From positions 496,001 to 560,000 of the forward strand of contig JAFEKR010000034.1 in NCBI GenBank assembly GCA_019022495.1: a stretch of DNA of 64,000 nucleotides. Direction: 5' to 3'. The position numbers and the translations under genes are program-made. Origin of the DNA: Epichloe hybrida (lineage: Eukaryota > Ascomycota > Sordariomycetes > Hypocreales > Clavicipitaceae). Each line of letters starts with the position of its first letter. Position 1 is the first letter of the stretch. Below the pieces are notes generated by a model, which was not told the DNA's origin, made no database searches, and was given only the letters and a program-made list of their open reading frames with translations. Below are positions 34,360-46,962 of the stretch, in pieces.

Positions 34360-37118
34360 GGTGTCAGTGGAGGGAGAGGGAGCAGCTGTATTCGTCCAGA
34401 AGTACATATGTTGACCGCGGTACTTTCCGACAGATGTCTACATGTATGTACATGTAGTTCTTGTATACGGACGTAGAGCCTATTTGTCTCATTAGTGGGG
34501 GCGGCTTTGTGTGCTGTGACCTTGCCAGGTTGAGAAACCGGGAAGTCCGTGGCGACTTGCGTTCATTGCTGGCACTGCCGGTGGACATGTTTCGTTTCGA
34601 ACGGCAATACTTGGGGGGCCCACAACCGTGTTGTTTTTGTGTCGAGGTTGCGGATAAGTAATTGGCGAATGGCTATGGAAGGAGGCATAACCACGGAAAT
34701 AGAGGAAACTTGAATCCGTTGAACGCGATTTCAGAGTAGTGGCCGGGGTGTTCGGGTCGAAGATAACTCGAGTCGGGCATATCCCGAAACGCCATTGTAC
34801 GAAACTTCTCCAGTCCAAGCAGATTCGCTGTAATACATGATCCTGGCTCCACGTGTATCAACTGGCTTTCCACTCGAAACAAGGGTCGACCGATATGTAG
34901 GATAGGTAAATTGGGGACGGGTCGATCTTCGCGAGCGGTCGTGAGAAGCACGGAGGGTCGCATCGGGCCGAGTATTTTCTTTGTTGCTGACCAATTTTAA
35001 GAGATGTCAAGGGATGAATATCCTCTCCCGGTACTTGGTCCCAATTTCTTGAAGAGGAAACGATTTTGCATCACCGAGAAACCGTTCGCTGTCTCCTCTG
35101 TATTAGGGATTATCGTATACACGGACAACTGACGATTTTATCTCATCCGCAGGTTTATGCTGCAGCCCGCTCAGCCGTCAACTCGAGTTTCCAGCGTCAC
35201 ATACGTCCCTGCGATGAAATTTTAGGACAATGTGCTTATAACCGGTCGCAATCTCCAAAAGATGACTGTGTACGGACCATGTCAACCTATCTTCGAGTCA
35301 TCGTATACACAGCTAGAAGTCTCCGAGTATTTACAAGGCCGCTTAACAGTCACTCCTCAGAAGGCCGGAGCTTGATTCCAATGCGATGCATAGCGGCATG
35401 TGCGAGCCTTTGCCCCTTGGCGAGAGTGTTCATCTCCGGCATCCATCCATTCCATCCACGCTTATGGTGTTTTCCCACCCTAGTGCGACACACGCATCGC
35501 GTGCTAACCATGCATGATGAAAGCAGGAAAGAGACACAGCCTGGTCACGCAGCGTATCTAGACCACCGGGATATAAAGGCTGCAATCATGAGAAAGGCGA
35601 TGGGAGCCTGTTCCTGGACCACCGAGGCTTCAACTTGGGACGACGCTGTCTAGGGTAGGTAGGTTGATTCGCTCGTTACTCACTTCGTCTAACATGAGCT
35701 TTCGCAGACTACCAAGAATCGATTGTTACTCGTTGACACGAATTGTCTCTCAAAATGCAATAGTAGATGCCCGACGAAGACAATGCTAACTCAACACCAA
35801 GTGTGGATGGGGATGAAGCCTACGATTCTCGCCATCAAACCCGTGCCGCATTTCCTCATCTGCCTTCTTCTCAGTGTCTTTTTTTTTCTTCTATTTATAA
35901 CCAACATCAACTTACCAGCCGGAGTACGAGAAATAGCAACACATAGTGCTAGCTAGAGTAAAAAGTAACATATATATACATACTACCAACAAGCCATAAT
36001 TCTCTGTACTCCCACGGCATCCTTTATTCCTCGTCCTGAAAACAGCACCAAGAGCTCGTACCGAGGTAGAATAAGAACAAATCCCATCATTGACGTCTAA
36101 ATCCAGCAATGCCATCTTCACAGCTCTACATTACCGTACACCGCTGCCGCGTCACGACGTATTTTCTGGCCCAAAGCACAACCCGCCAGTCCATCCACCT
36201 GCACCATGCGTCCCATGACTTGAATTATTGATGACGCGTGGTGGGCAAGCCAGAATCACAATCGCCCCATTACACGGCAATGCAGCGCCCCCAGGGGCCT
36301 TGGGGGAGAGGGAAAGGAAGAAAAGTACATACATCACACCGCTACCGACATCGAGGCCACGAATCTGGAACATCGATACGGAGTACATACATGTAGATAT
36401 CTGCGTACGGAGACCGGATTGAAGATGAGCATTTGCCCGCACGGGTGACTGCCGAGATTCATCATCTGGACCCTGTCATCTTTTCTTTGCTCTTTTCGCT
36501 CTCCTTCCCCTCGAAAATCCCTCTGTGGGAAGACAACCTCCACGTCTGTCATGCAGAGTCCGATTGATAGTCAGGCTCTGGAGGAGTCGAGAAGAGCGAA
36601 TCGCGAGGCGCCACACTACACCAGCCCTGTTCGGCGCCAGCGAAACAGGAGGATCAGGTCATTTGTTACTCCGTCGGAATACTCCGTACATGTCGGTCGC
36701 CGACTTGCTTTGGAGCGTCGGGCATCTGGCTTCAGGCTTGATCTTTGAGAATTGGCAAGTACGAATGGGAGACGTCAAGGCAAACTTTCGTTGCTCAAAG
36801 AAAAAGGGACTGGCCGATGTGTTCGCAACAGAACTGGCGGGTTGGCGAGATCCGATGGATACTATGTACGTCGCCCAATTGTGATGGAGTGAAGGATTAC
36901 GCCAGCACGATCGATGCCCCTTACGGTATGGTATGGCTGGGCTGGCTACCCTGCGGTGGGCATTTCAAAAAGTCTGTTTGCCGCCGGGTCCAGATCGCGC
37001 GCGGAACAACACCTCTTCCGCGTGACCAGGACTCCGGTCCGGTTCCTTCCTTCTTCCCTTCAGGTCTAGTGGAGCTGACTGGTCCCATTTTGTGACTTGT
37101 CTCCACCCAACTATTGTG
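34360..37118. other. Gene-poor region, middle part
   Basis: I found no gene I can support. The frame at 35,066-35,653 (195 codons) has no recognisable domain and an amino-acid mix typical of random frames. GTACGGA-type motifs occur, for example at 36,668-36,692. Confidence 0.5.
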
Positions 37119-37360
37119 TACAGTCTAACCCCTGAATGATTTTACACTCGCTACAAGCCCCACGCGGGGCAGCCACTATCAGCTGTGAGTGGCTTCAATG
37201 AGTGGAGCTGTTAGGGATATTACAGGGGTTAAAAGGTACTAAGTTATCCTAGTAAATAGCATGTAATCTAAGGTATCTTTTACCCCACCTAGTAATTTTT
37301 TATTGGCCTGTTACCCCTGGTCATGTACCTCGTGTAAAATCATTCAGGGGTTAGACTGTA
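37119..37360. mobile_element. MITE copy 3: perfect 30-bp terminal inverted repeats, TA target
   Basis: The ends are perfect inverted repeats: TACAGTCTAACCCCTGAATG continuing ATTTTACAC, 30 bp including the TA. CAGT ends next to TA fit Tc1/mariner-type (Fot/pogo-like) non-autonomous elements. The word CCCTGAATGATTTTACA is nearly shared with MITE copies 1 and 2, which suggests one superfamily at different ages. It is 242 bp long with no coding capacity. Confidence 0.82.
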
Positions 37361-38149
37361 GTATGTACATACATACACATGAATGCTTCCTTTGTCATTG
37401 CGCACTCACTCCATTTCCCTTGTTGAGTTTCGATACTTGTCCATGACGAAAGTCTGCCCCTCCAAGCCTCCAAGGCCGCAAGCAAGAAGCATGTGATCTT
37501 TGCTCCGTTTGTTCCGCGCATTCTTCGGCTCACCGTCAAAAGTGTGGGTAAAAGGTAACGTTGTCTACCTGATAATACGAAGTGTCCCGTCATGCCTGCA
37601 TAAGGTGCGGAGAAACAAGAAACACAGTATAATGACATGTACGGACTACATGATCCGGACAAGCTCAAGAAGCAGCCGGGACCCAAGGTCATCCTTGCCA
37701 CATGGGCTCCTGTCTATGTACGGACTAATCCGCATCGCTGTCTTTCTTTATCAATTGACAAATCGCGGAGCTTGGAAGCCTTCCCGCTCGAGGGGGCTGC
37801 TGCAAGGCACCGCACTGAGAACAGGCAAGAAAGAAAACCCCAAGTATCCTCGAAAAGTAGGCAGTCCCAACCATCATGAACAATCGTGGACGAAATCAAT
37901 CTCAAAGCCTTGTAAATGTTTGATGCAGCAAGACACAGACTGGCCTGCACATTGAGTCTTATTCTCGCTCAACCACATCCTGCCTAGATCATGTGCTCGC
38001 AACAGTCACAGGTGAAATCGCGTCGTTGCCCGTGATAAGAATCTCCAGGTCTTGTTCCACCCCACAGAGATCCGATGTGCTCGGGAAATCGCGCAACTGA
38101 GAAGTGACAGGGGGGGGGGGGGCTTTACGATGGATGCATTCTCACCTTG
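37361..38149. other. Gene-poor region, right part; flank of Copia D
   Basis: No supported gene. A run of 12 G lies at 38111-38122, 27 bp before Copia D. The insertion site is the CCTTG at 38145-38149. Confidence 0.5.
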
Positions 38150-38404
38150 TGTTGAGAATCACAGCCTCACATCGCAGCCTCAGGCATCACATCGTCAGAT
38201 TCTTCGTTTGATAATGCATCTTCCCGCATCGCGTTTGTGATCGCGTTTGCTATCGCAATTCATTGCAGGCTTCACTTAAAGACCTTAATTCATTGCTTAT
38301 AGATTTGAAGCTATAATAGCTTCCTTTTGCCTCGTTGAATTCCTAGATAGTAATTCCACATTATCTTCTCTTTTCATCGCTCTTTGCCACCAAATTACTC
38401 CACA
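38150..38404 (+). repeat. Copia D 5' LTR (255 bp)
   Basis: It starts TGTTGAGAATCACAGCC and ends ATTACTCCACA. Its partner is 43723-43977. Confidence 0.92.
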
Positions 38405-38405
38405 A

Positions 38406-38418
38406 GTTATGAGCCCGG
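38406..38418 (+). other. Copia D primer-binding site (initiator half-tRNA)
   Basis: GTTATGAGCCCGG lies one base after the LTR. It is complementary to the initiator tRNA-Met anticodon arm and identical to the word in Copia A. Confidence 0.8.
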
Positions 38419-39458
38419 CGCTTATAATCATGCCCTTTTCTTTATTTTTCCTTTTTATCTAACTGTTATAGTCTTATGTATAATTACATATCTTTTCCTA
38501 ATATCTTATTAAAGTAAATTACTTAACTTATGGGGCGGCATAAAGACCCTTTCCCTTACCTATAACTAATAACAATAACATAAGTTGATGATTAAATTAA
38601 TTAGAATTTAGCTTATATACTAAAAAGTAAAACTCTTTTACATAACTAGGATTTAAACACATGACCTTTGTTGTGTTATCACTCTCTTGTAATTACGATA
38701 ACTCTCTTATAACATTATGAACTGCTAACTATTATGAATTTCTTAATATACGCAAAAGTTTAACCCTTCTAGGTAGATCTTAGTGGATAGTAGGCTAGGA
38801 CGTGATATTCCTTATGGAACTACCTTAGGCACCTAAAACTAATAATCTAGATCTATTGCTATTTAGGTGTAATTAGTATTATAGGTATAGTAGTATAAGG
38901 TAAAGCAAGTAAAGCAGGTATAATAAATGCCTTCTAATTAGGCTAAGGTAAAACTTTAAAAGAGCATCTAAAAACACCTCTTACTCTTAACTTTATATCT
39001 CTGTGTGTTAGCGGCTACATAGTAATTTAATTATTAGAGAGCTGCTGCTATAACTCCTGTTAGACTAAATTAATAACGATTGGTATTAAGTATATATGGT
39101 AATAGGAGTATGCGAATTCTAATATATAACCCTACCCTTTAATATAAGTAATATAGTAATTCTAGCTACTCTACTGGATCTAATAGAACTTAATGATATT
39201 ACGAAAGCCTAGTATATAAGGACTATAGTTATTATACTACTGAAAGGGGTAGAGAACTTTAAAAAATAGGAAATCTTAATTTAAATGTAAGTTTGTATTA
39301 TGTAACTTATAGCATATCTAACTAGTAAGATTCCTTAGTCCGAATAGACTAATAAGTATTATGCTATTCTCTCTTCTATTATTTGGCAGAGCCTTTCTTT
39401 ATGAGTTTAAAAGAACTTAACCCATGCTAGATAGACTAACACTAAGCCAGTCACTTAA

Positions 39459-42400
39459 ATGATGGAATTGATTAAAAGTGATTGTGGCTTTGAGGCTGAT
39501 TTGGTAATTATTAAGCTTTTGTAGTAATTCTCCTAATTAAAGAGGGCTGATTTTGCTATAACAAGAGCTTAGCTAGACTACTACTAGAACCTTTGGAATC
39601 ACATTTGTAAGATTAAGAAGATTCCTGATATTATTTGGGTATTACAGATGATCAAAGCAATTGAAGACTTAATGCCTGAAATCCATAACGCCTGGAAGAT
39701 TAAAGGATTCTCTAAATTGGAACTTACAAAGGAAGATATGCTCTATTATTTGACATATAAAGCTAATAAGGTTTAGAAGGAGTTAAAGGTTAACTTCAGC
39801 ACCTAGTAATAGTAACAGAAGAATAATAAGGATAATAATTCGAAATCTAAAGATAAAGGCTAGAAGAAGAGGAACGAAACCTCTGAGGCTATGAAGCTAG
39901 ATTGCGGTTATTCAATTTCCCTAGGAAGACTAATCCATTTAAAGGATAATTGTTAGAAGCTTTATCTAGAAAAGATGCCTGAATTAATAAAGAAGAAAGC
40001 TAACATAGCTACAGCAGCTAAGACTATGGCTTCCCTAGATATTGTGAGCGCTGGAGGCAATCTTGCTCTTATGGCGATTAATTAGGACTATTCCTTTTAA
40101 ACGCTATTAAATCGCCTTACTAAGGAGGACTGTATCCTTAACACTAGATGTAATATACACATGTTTAATTCAACTAAATGGTTTACCTATTTGAACACTA
40201 ATGTTAATGCTAAGCCGATAATAGCTAGTAATGGCAAGGAACTTATAGTTAAAGGAATTAGCAATGTGATAATCCCTGTTAGAGAAGGATATCTAGACCT
40301 TCTAAACGCTTAATACGCACTAAAGGCTAAAGTTAATATGATTTCACTAGGACTTCTTAAGCAAGGAGGAGTTATCATAGATAGGTTCAAAGACTAATTA
40401 ATCTTAACGTCTAATAGCTTAGTTATTAGAAAGTATAACTAGAAGTTAAATATTTCTATACTAGTTGTATAAGAGGAGGAACCTTATTACAACTTTACGG
40501 CATTAACAAGCAAATTAGTTACTAAGCGAGTTGAATTTGGTTTTTTGCATAAGAGACTTAGTCACGTAGGGAAGGAACAAATCCTACTTACATATAAAGA
40601 AGTAGGAATCTCTATAGATCTTACCTTTATGATTAACTTCTATTGCTTAGCTTGCCTGTTATTAAAGGCCCCTTAAATGATTTATCAAGAGGAGTTAAAT
40701 AACACTACGAATTTTCTTTCGTGCGTTTTCTAGGACTTTATTAAACATAAACCTAAAGGGTTTAGAGGGAAAAAGCACATATTGTATGTAATTAACGTCC
40801 ACACATGCTTTTACTAGGTAATTCTAACGGTTGACAGATCTAGTGTAGTTAAAGTAATCTAAGCTTAGAAGACTACTATTAAGAATATAAGTAGTAGATT
40901 TACTATTAAATACTTCTATACTAATAACGCAATAGAATTCCTTAGAGAGAAATTTAAAGCCTATTATTAGAAGGAAGGAATTATCCTTTAGACTAGCGCG
41001 CTGTATATTCCTACCTATTAAGGCATTATTAAATGCGCTAGTTAAACTCTTATAGAGATAGCAAGAGCCTTAACGATTAAAGCTGAATTACTAGAACTTC
41101 TATGGCTGTACGCTATAAAGCACGTAGCTAAAATCACTAATCTATTACCTACTCATGGTAATAAGAATAATTAATCTCCTTAATAAGCCTTATTTAAAAC
41201 CCTTAGACTTAATAACATAGCCTTAATTCGTAATTTACAAACGTAGGGATGCATTGCGTACGTATGAATTCCTAATAAACGGCGTGTTTAATCCTAGAAG
41301 ATGGCACTAAGAGCTAAGAAGGGTTAACTTATAGGTATAGATAGCCCCAAATGTTATCTTTATAAGGTTTAGATCCCTGAAGATTAGAGAATTGTTTGTG
41401 TAAGGGATGTTTATTTTAATAAAAGAGATATACCTGCTTATACTGAATTTAAGGATAATAAAGTTATTTACATTATGGATCTGATTAATCTCTCTTTTGC
41501 TAACAAGGGATGACGTATTATTAACATCCCGCCTGTGGCACAAGAGAATCCTTATTTGCACACGGAGAAGAAGAAGGTTTGTTTTGCAGAAAGCTAATTA
41601 AACACCTTAGAAATAGATAATAATTACTACTCTCTTAAGGAGGATGATAATTCTCCTTTGCTAGAGAAACTATAGAGCTATCTCCTAATACCCTCTAAAA
41701 GCCCTCTATAATAAGAGGACCTTATAAGAGGCTAATAATAGTAAATTAAGGGTAAAGACATAACGCTACTAAGGCGTTAACCTAGAGCCTTTCTAGATGA
41801 AGAAGCTAAAGATGATAATAACGTCCTACGCTAATAGCTAGAATCCAAATCCGAAACCCTAAGATAATCGCTTTAATCTAATATATATTAAGATTATCTT
41901 GATATTATAACTTCTAGTAAGAAGAAGGCTCTTCCCTAAGGCTCCTACTAATTAAACCTAGTAATTCGTTACTATAATAACGACCTGTATAATGATAAAG
42001 TAGAGGAGATAACTACCTTATACGCCTTTCTTATAATCGAAGTAGCTAGTGTAGCTAATATAAAGATTAAGATTTTGTCTAACTGGTTTAAGGCTAAAGC
42101 TATAAATAACTATTATAGCTTCTAGAGACTTATAGAGAAGAAAGAACTTATTAAGATCTGTAAAAAGAATAGCTAGGACCTAGTATTTGCTCCTAAAGAT
42201 ACTAAGATCTTTAATAGTTAATAGGTTTATATAGTTAAGTATTTAATTGATAAGGAACTATACGTAAAAGCAAGATGGGTTGTAAGAGGAGACTAGAATC
42301 TAGAGGTATTTGATTACAAAGACCTTTATGTAGTAGTTACGCACTTAGTTTCCTTACGAGTTTTCTGTACACTTATTGTAATCCTTAATTATAATTAGCA

Positions 42401-43658
42401 ATAATATGATATTATTAATGCCTTTCTTAATGCTAAAGCGCGAGGAGATATCTACGTTAGATAACCTTACGGCCACTCCAACGGCATAACTAGAGTCTGT
42501 AAGCTTAATAGAGCTCTCTATAGTTTACCTCCCTTACCTCTTTAGTGGTTAGATAATATTACTAAGGAACTTAAAAAGCAGGGCTTCTATTGATTATTAA
42601 GCGAACTCTGTATTTTTCAACGTAATAATGTTATCCTTCTTTTGTATGTAGATAATATGATTATCGCAGGAAAGACCCTTGTGATTATTATAACTGTTAT
42701 TAAAGAACTATAGAAATAGTACGAATTAAAGCACCTAGGAGATGTTAAACTATTCCTTAGCATTAAATTTATTCGTAATTAATCTAACTAAACGATGCTT
42801 TTGTATCAAAAGATTTACGTATAGAGCATTATAAAGAAATTTAACATTAAGAACCTTAATGTAATAAAGGTTCCTTAGCTTCTAAAGACTGTGATACTAG
42901 CTAACTAGAAGGAACTTGATATAGTCTACAACCTTTTGGATTAGGCGAAGCGAATAGGAAGCTTTAACTAGCTTTCTATATTTACATAACCTGATATTAC
43001 GTTTATGGTTAATTAACTTTATAGTGTGAATTCTGCGCTAAAGTAGGTGTATGTAGACCTTTAGAATTATCTTTAGCAATACCTTATAGGAGCAGATGAT
43101 TTAGGAATTGTTCTTAGAGGATTAACTATTACAGACATTAAATCTATGCTTTAGGTGAAGGGCTATAGTAACGCTTCGCTTGCTAATAATCTAGATACTA
43201 GAAGATTAACTACTAGTCACATTGTAATGCTAGCTAGAGGATTAATTCTATGGTAATTAAAGAAATAAACTCTAATAGCTCTTAGCTTAACAAAGGCAGA
43301 ATTCATTAACCTTACGCCAACTAGTCTCTTAATAGTATAGATCGCTAAGCTGCTTAATAACTTTAGGATTAAGTAATTACAACCGTTGCTTCTTTTTACA
43401 GATAGCTAGAATGCTAAAGCTAATATGCTTAATAAGAAGCATAAAGGATGTACTTGTTATATTAATCTATAGTACAAATAGATTGTATAGAAAGCCTGCG
43501 AAGGGGAATTTTATCTTTAACAGATTAGCACGGAAGAAATGATTGCTAATGGATTCACAAAGGGTCTAGAACGCGTTAAACATAATAATTTCGTCCGCCT
43601 TCTTTGGATAATAAAGGTAAAGGACTTTATAAAAGGAGATTCTTTAGAGGACTTATAA
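39459..43658 (+). pseudogene. Copia D gag-pol, RIP-inactivated
   Basis: One frame runs from about ATG 39459 to TAA 43656-43658 (1,400 codons), with many TAA/TAG stops. All checked landmarks share this frame: a gag segment near 39,621, a protease-like box near 40,130, integrase His-His-Cys-Cys near 40,550-40,670, an integrase core with Asp changed to Asn near 40,920, and an RT box Tyr-Val-Asp-Asn at 42645-42656. The end of RNase H is near 43,540. The gag start is uncertain. Confidence 0.82.
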
Positions 43659-43722
43659 ATAGCCTTATTTTCTTTTTTCCTTTCTTCCTTTTATTATTAG
43701 CTGGATGTGTTGCTGGGGGCGG

Positions 43723-43977
43723 TGTTAAGAATCACAGCCTTACATCGCAGCCTCAGGCATCACATCGTTAGATTCTTCGTTTGATAATACATCTTCCCGC
43801 ATCGCGTTTGTGATCGCGTTTGCTATCGCAATTCATTGCAGGCTTCACTTGAAGACCTTAATTCATTGCTTACAGATTTGAAGCTATAATAGCTTCCTTT
43901 TGCCTCGTTGAATTCCTAGATAGCAATTCCACATCATCTTCTCTTTTCATCGCTCTTTGCCACCAAATCACTCCACA
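43723..43977 (+). repeat. Copia D 3' LTR (255 bp)
   Basis: It starts TGTTAAGAATCACAGCC and ends ATCACTCCACA, then CCTTG. A purine-rich GGGGGCGG run lies just upstream. Confidence 0.92.
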
Positions 43978-43982
43978 CCTTG

Positions 43983-46223
43983 GAAGGCAAGACGACCCCG
44001 TCGCGGGCCTGTGCAAGCCTTCGGGTCGAGATGTTGGCAAGACGGTTTTGACAAGACCGCCACGCGCGCACATCGCGTTACATATGTAAGTGGCGCGGAG
44101 AAGCTGCAGCCTGGCAGCATAGGCACTTATTACCAAGCAGATAACTGTACTGATTTGTTGGGCGCCCAATATTCAGGAGCAAGCCCAGCTGCAGGTAAAT
44201 GCGCCTTGTCAACCCGGTGTGGAAAGGCCTGGTAGCACCTGCGTTGGATTTGGCAGATAACAGCCGCCATCGCAACCCGGACACATATGCAAGAAACCCG
44301 TTCGGTCCGACAAGAGCGGCACAACCGTCATCGGAAATATGCCCTCGAATGGCGGGAAAACTGCAATACTTGGACGTTGGCCGGTGACATTCCGTCATCT
44401 ATCACATGATTTCAAGCCGAAAGGGCAAAAATTGAATCATGTTGCAGAGAGATAACCATGGGCTTGACACATGCAGCTGTCTAATCTGATCTGACTGTGA
44501 CCCCGAGAAGTCGAACCGTTGTCGGGTAATAGATGCAAGTGACTGACTCGACGAGCAGAGCTGGGCAGAATGTTCGCGACATCTCCATGAGACCCTTGCA
44601 GCTGTCAAGACGACAAAAAGTTTCATCTCATTGATCATCGGCATGAAAAAAACGTCCTTCGCAGCAGAGCCATCTGATAAGCCGTGTTTCACTGATGGAA
44701 CCTGGACGCTCTTTGTTGGATGAACAGGAACAGGGACAGGGGGGCCTAGGATTCGCGTCCCAAATAGTCGACAACGCCCGCACAAAGGTCCAACCTTGAG
44801 ACCAAGACTCTGTTCGTCCCATGTGAACGACGAAATTTGTCCTCATAATACGGAGTACGTCGCAATCAGATATGAGGCCACGGTGCAGCATCGATAGCTG
44901 AGCCAAGTAGAGTGGCTGTATGCCGTATGCCGCTGGACGACTCTCTGAGCAGTGAGAATCGTAAATTATGTCATGTACGTGAGAATTCGTACCAGATGTA
45001 TATGACAGCCTTGGCTGCATACTGAAGCTCGTCCAGTCTAGTCTACGTCTGCGGGCGACTATCAGCCAGGGAACACATTCTTGACATCAATCATACAGTA
45101 CATATGTACTTGAGTTCTCAACAGGACATGGTAGGCCGGAATACATACATCAATGCCAGAGTTCGCAGGAAATGGGCGCGGGGCAAGTGGACAGTGTCAT
45201 TTTGGCAGGCAGTACTTCCGAGCGGTCCAGTTCTCACCGCTGGCTATATGGAGTGATGCGAGAATAGGAACAGAGATGTGATTGACTGTGTGTGTCTGAG
45301 GAAATGTATTAAAGGAAAAAGGGAGCTCTACATGTATACCCAGAGTTTCTCAATAGAAGAGAGTCAGAGATGTGAGGATGTGATACGATAACATGTTGAC
45401 AAAGTATGTAGTCATCGCAGCCACTCGGAAGTTGGCCAGCCCACCGCCTTGTTGACGTCGACACATAGTCACCGTCTGCCACCGTCTGCCACGGACCAAG
45501 GCAGGCCATTCATTGCTGGCATGACAGCGAACGGCTGGTTGCTTGTTCATTTCTTCCCAAGAGCTCACCACGACTTGCTTTGACAAGAAGCAGTCAGTGC
45601 ACCACGTCAACAGCTTCGCCTTCCCACTTGGCCGAACTAGGCGAGCTACTTGGGAGCCACGTGAAGATGGGATGAAGACGGAGACGGCTTCTGGCACGCC
45701 GGCATGTGGGAGTGATGCATCCAAATCAATCGGGCACACGCAGCTACTATAAGCTCGTGGCACGACATACATGTACGCACGACAGGTATTCAAGTACCTG
45801 TCCAGTTCTAGCCAGCAGCGAAGCAACAACAACCCCCCTCCGTCTTGTTATAACAGGAGACGGCATCAGAAAAGAACCCGAGGTGTCAACTTCTCTGCTG
45901 CGAGGACAGAAGACAGACAGCCATTGGGCCCATTGGCAGCTTTCTTTGTCGCCCGACCGCTTCACGTCAACACATGGACCTGCAACACCCCGACCGACCC
46001 CGGCCTATTATTGCGCGCGCGTTGTTGGCGAATTGGGCCTTTTGCCTGTGTGCCGGAACCTGAGCTCACCTGAGAGACATGGGCAGTCGCCAGCTGTCAT
46101 TGTGGTTATATACAGCAGCCTCTTCCACCGCCAGAAAATGCACTTCTCGAGGCACTGCTGCCTCCGCTTCCGCCTCTCCACCATCAACAAATCAACACCA
46201 TCATCACTCTGTTGTCTTTGTCC

Positions 46224-46264
<41 letters not shown>

Positions 46265-46962
46265 CTACCCTGCCCTAACGCAGACAGGCTTAAGTAGCAA
46301 AAATCTCTTCAGTTGCTGGAGAACTGAAGAACTGGAGAACTGGAAAACTGGAGAACGGCTCGCCGGCCAAACAGCCGCCTGAGCCCTCGGCGGCCAAACA
46401 GCTCGACGCAAATCATCCACCGAGATATTGGACTCTCTCCATTGGACTCCATTGGACTCCATGAGACTCCATGGGACTTTGCCAAACACTGACAAGGTTG
46501 GGCCCGAGATCCAAGGCATGCTCCACCAAGGCCCACTCCTAGACGTCCATACAACAACATACTACGGATTACATGTAGAACCATCCCGGCTCCCAAACAA
46601 GCTAGCACCGGAGCCCAGCAAACACACGGAATCATCAGCAAGCACCAAGGCGCCTGCCCGGTCTGCCCAGGGTGCTGCCACCAGGCACTGTTCGGTACTG
46701 CTGTGCTGCTGTGCCCAGACGGACTTCTTCTTCTTATTAATCCAACATCTGCAGCCAACATCATAATTAACAATCCAACCGAGTTCGGCTCCCCCCCCCC
46801 CCCCCCTCTCCCCAAACGAGCTCACACAGCCGCGAGCCATTGCTGTGAACCTCACAGCCTTCACGTCCTACCCGCTGTGCAGGCATGTCGCCGAAACTGA
46901 AGCCACTGCTTCTACCGCAGCTGGTACGACAGCGGCAAAAGGCCGACCCATCTTCCTCCAAC
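43983..46962. other. Intergenic region; probable long 5' leader of the next gene
   Basis: No supported gene. Simple repeats cluster near the right end: a 32-bp GT run (46227-46258), GAACTG repeats (about 46,316-46,357), ATTGGACTCC repeats (about 46,438-46,462) and a run of 16 C (46791-46806). The frames at 44,402-44,785 (-) and 45,706-46,278 (+) look random. Confidence 0.5.

Larger units (their letters stand above)
38150..43977 (+). mobile_element. Copia D: complete LTR retrotransposon, TSD CCTTG
   Basis: This 5,828-bp Ty1/copia element has two 255-bp LTRs and is flanked by CCTTG (38145-38149 and 43978-43982). The primer-binding site is next to the 5' LTR. A single gag-pol frame contains RIP-type stops. 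The two LTRs differ at only a few positions by eye, mostly C/T and G/A, so it is a fairly young insertion. It splits a site that would otherwise read CTCACCTTGGAAGGC. Confidence 0.93.

Noticed and set aside
35066..35653. 195-codon open frame (+)
   Set aside because: No recognisable domain, no splice-extended neighbours, composition like a chance frame.
45706..46278. 190-codon open frame (+) ending in the GT microsatellite
   Set aside because: The end encodes only Cys-Val repeats from the GT run and overlapping minus-strand frames are equally long.
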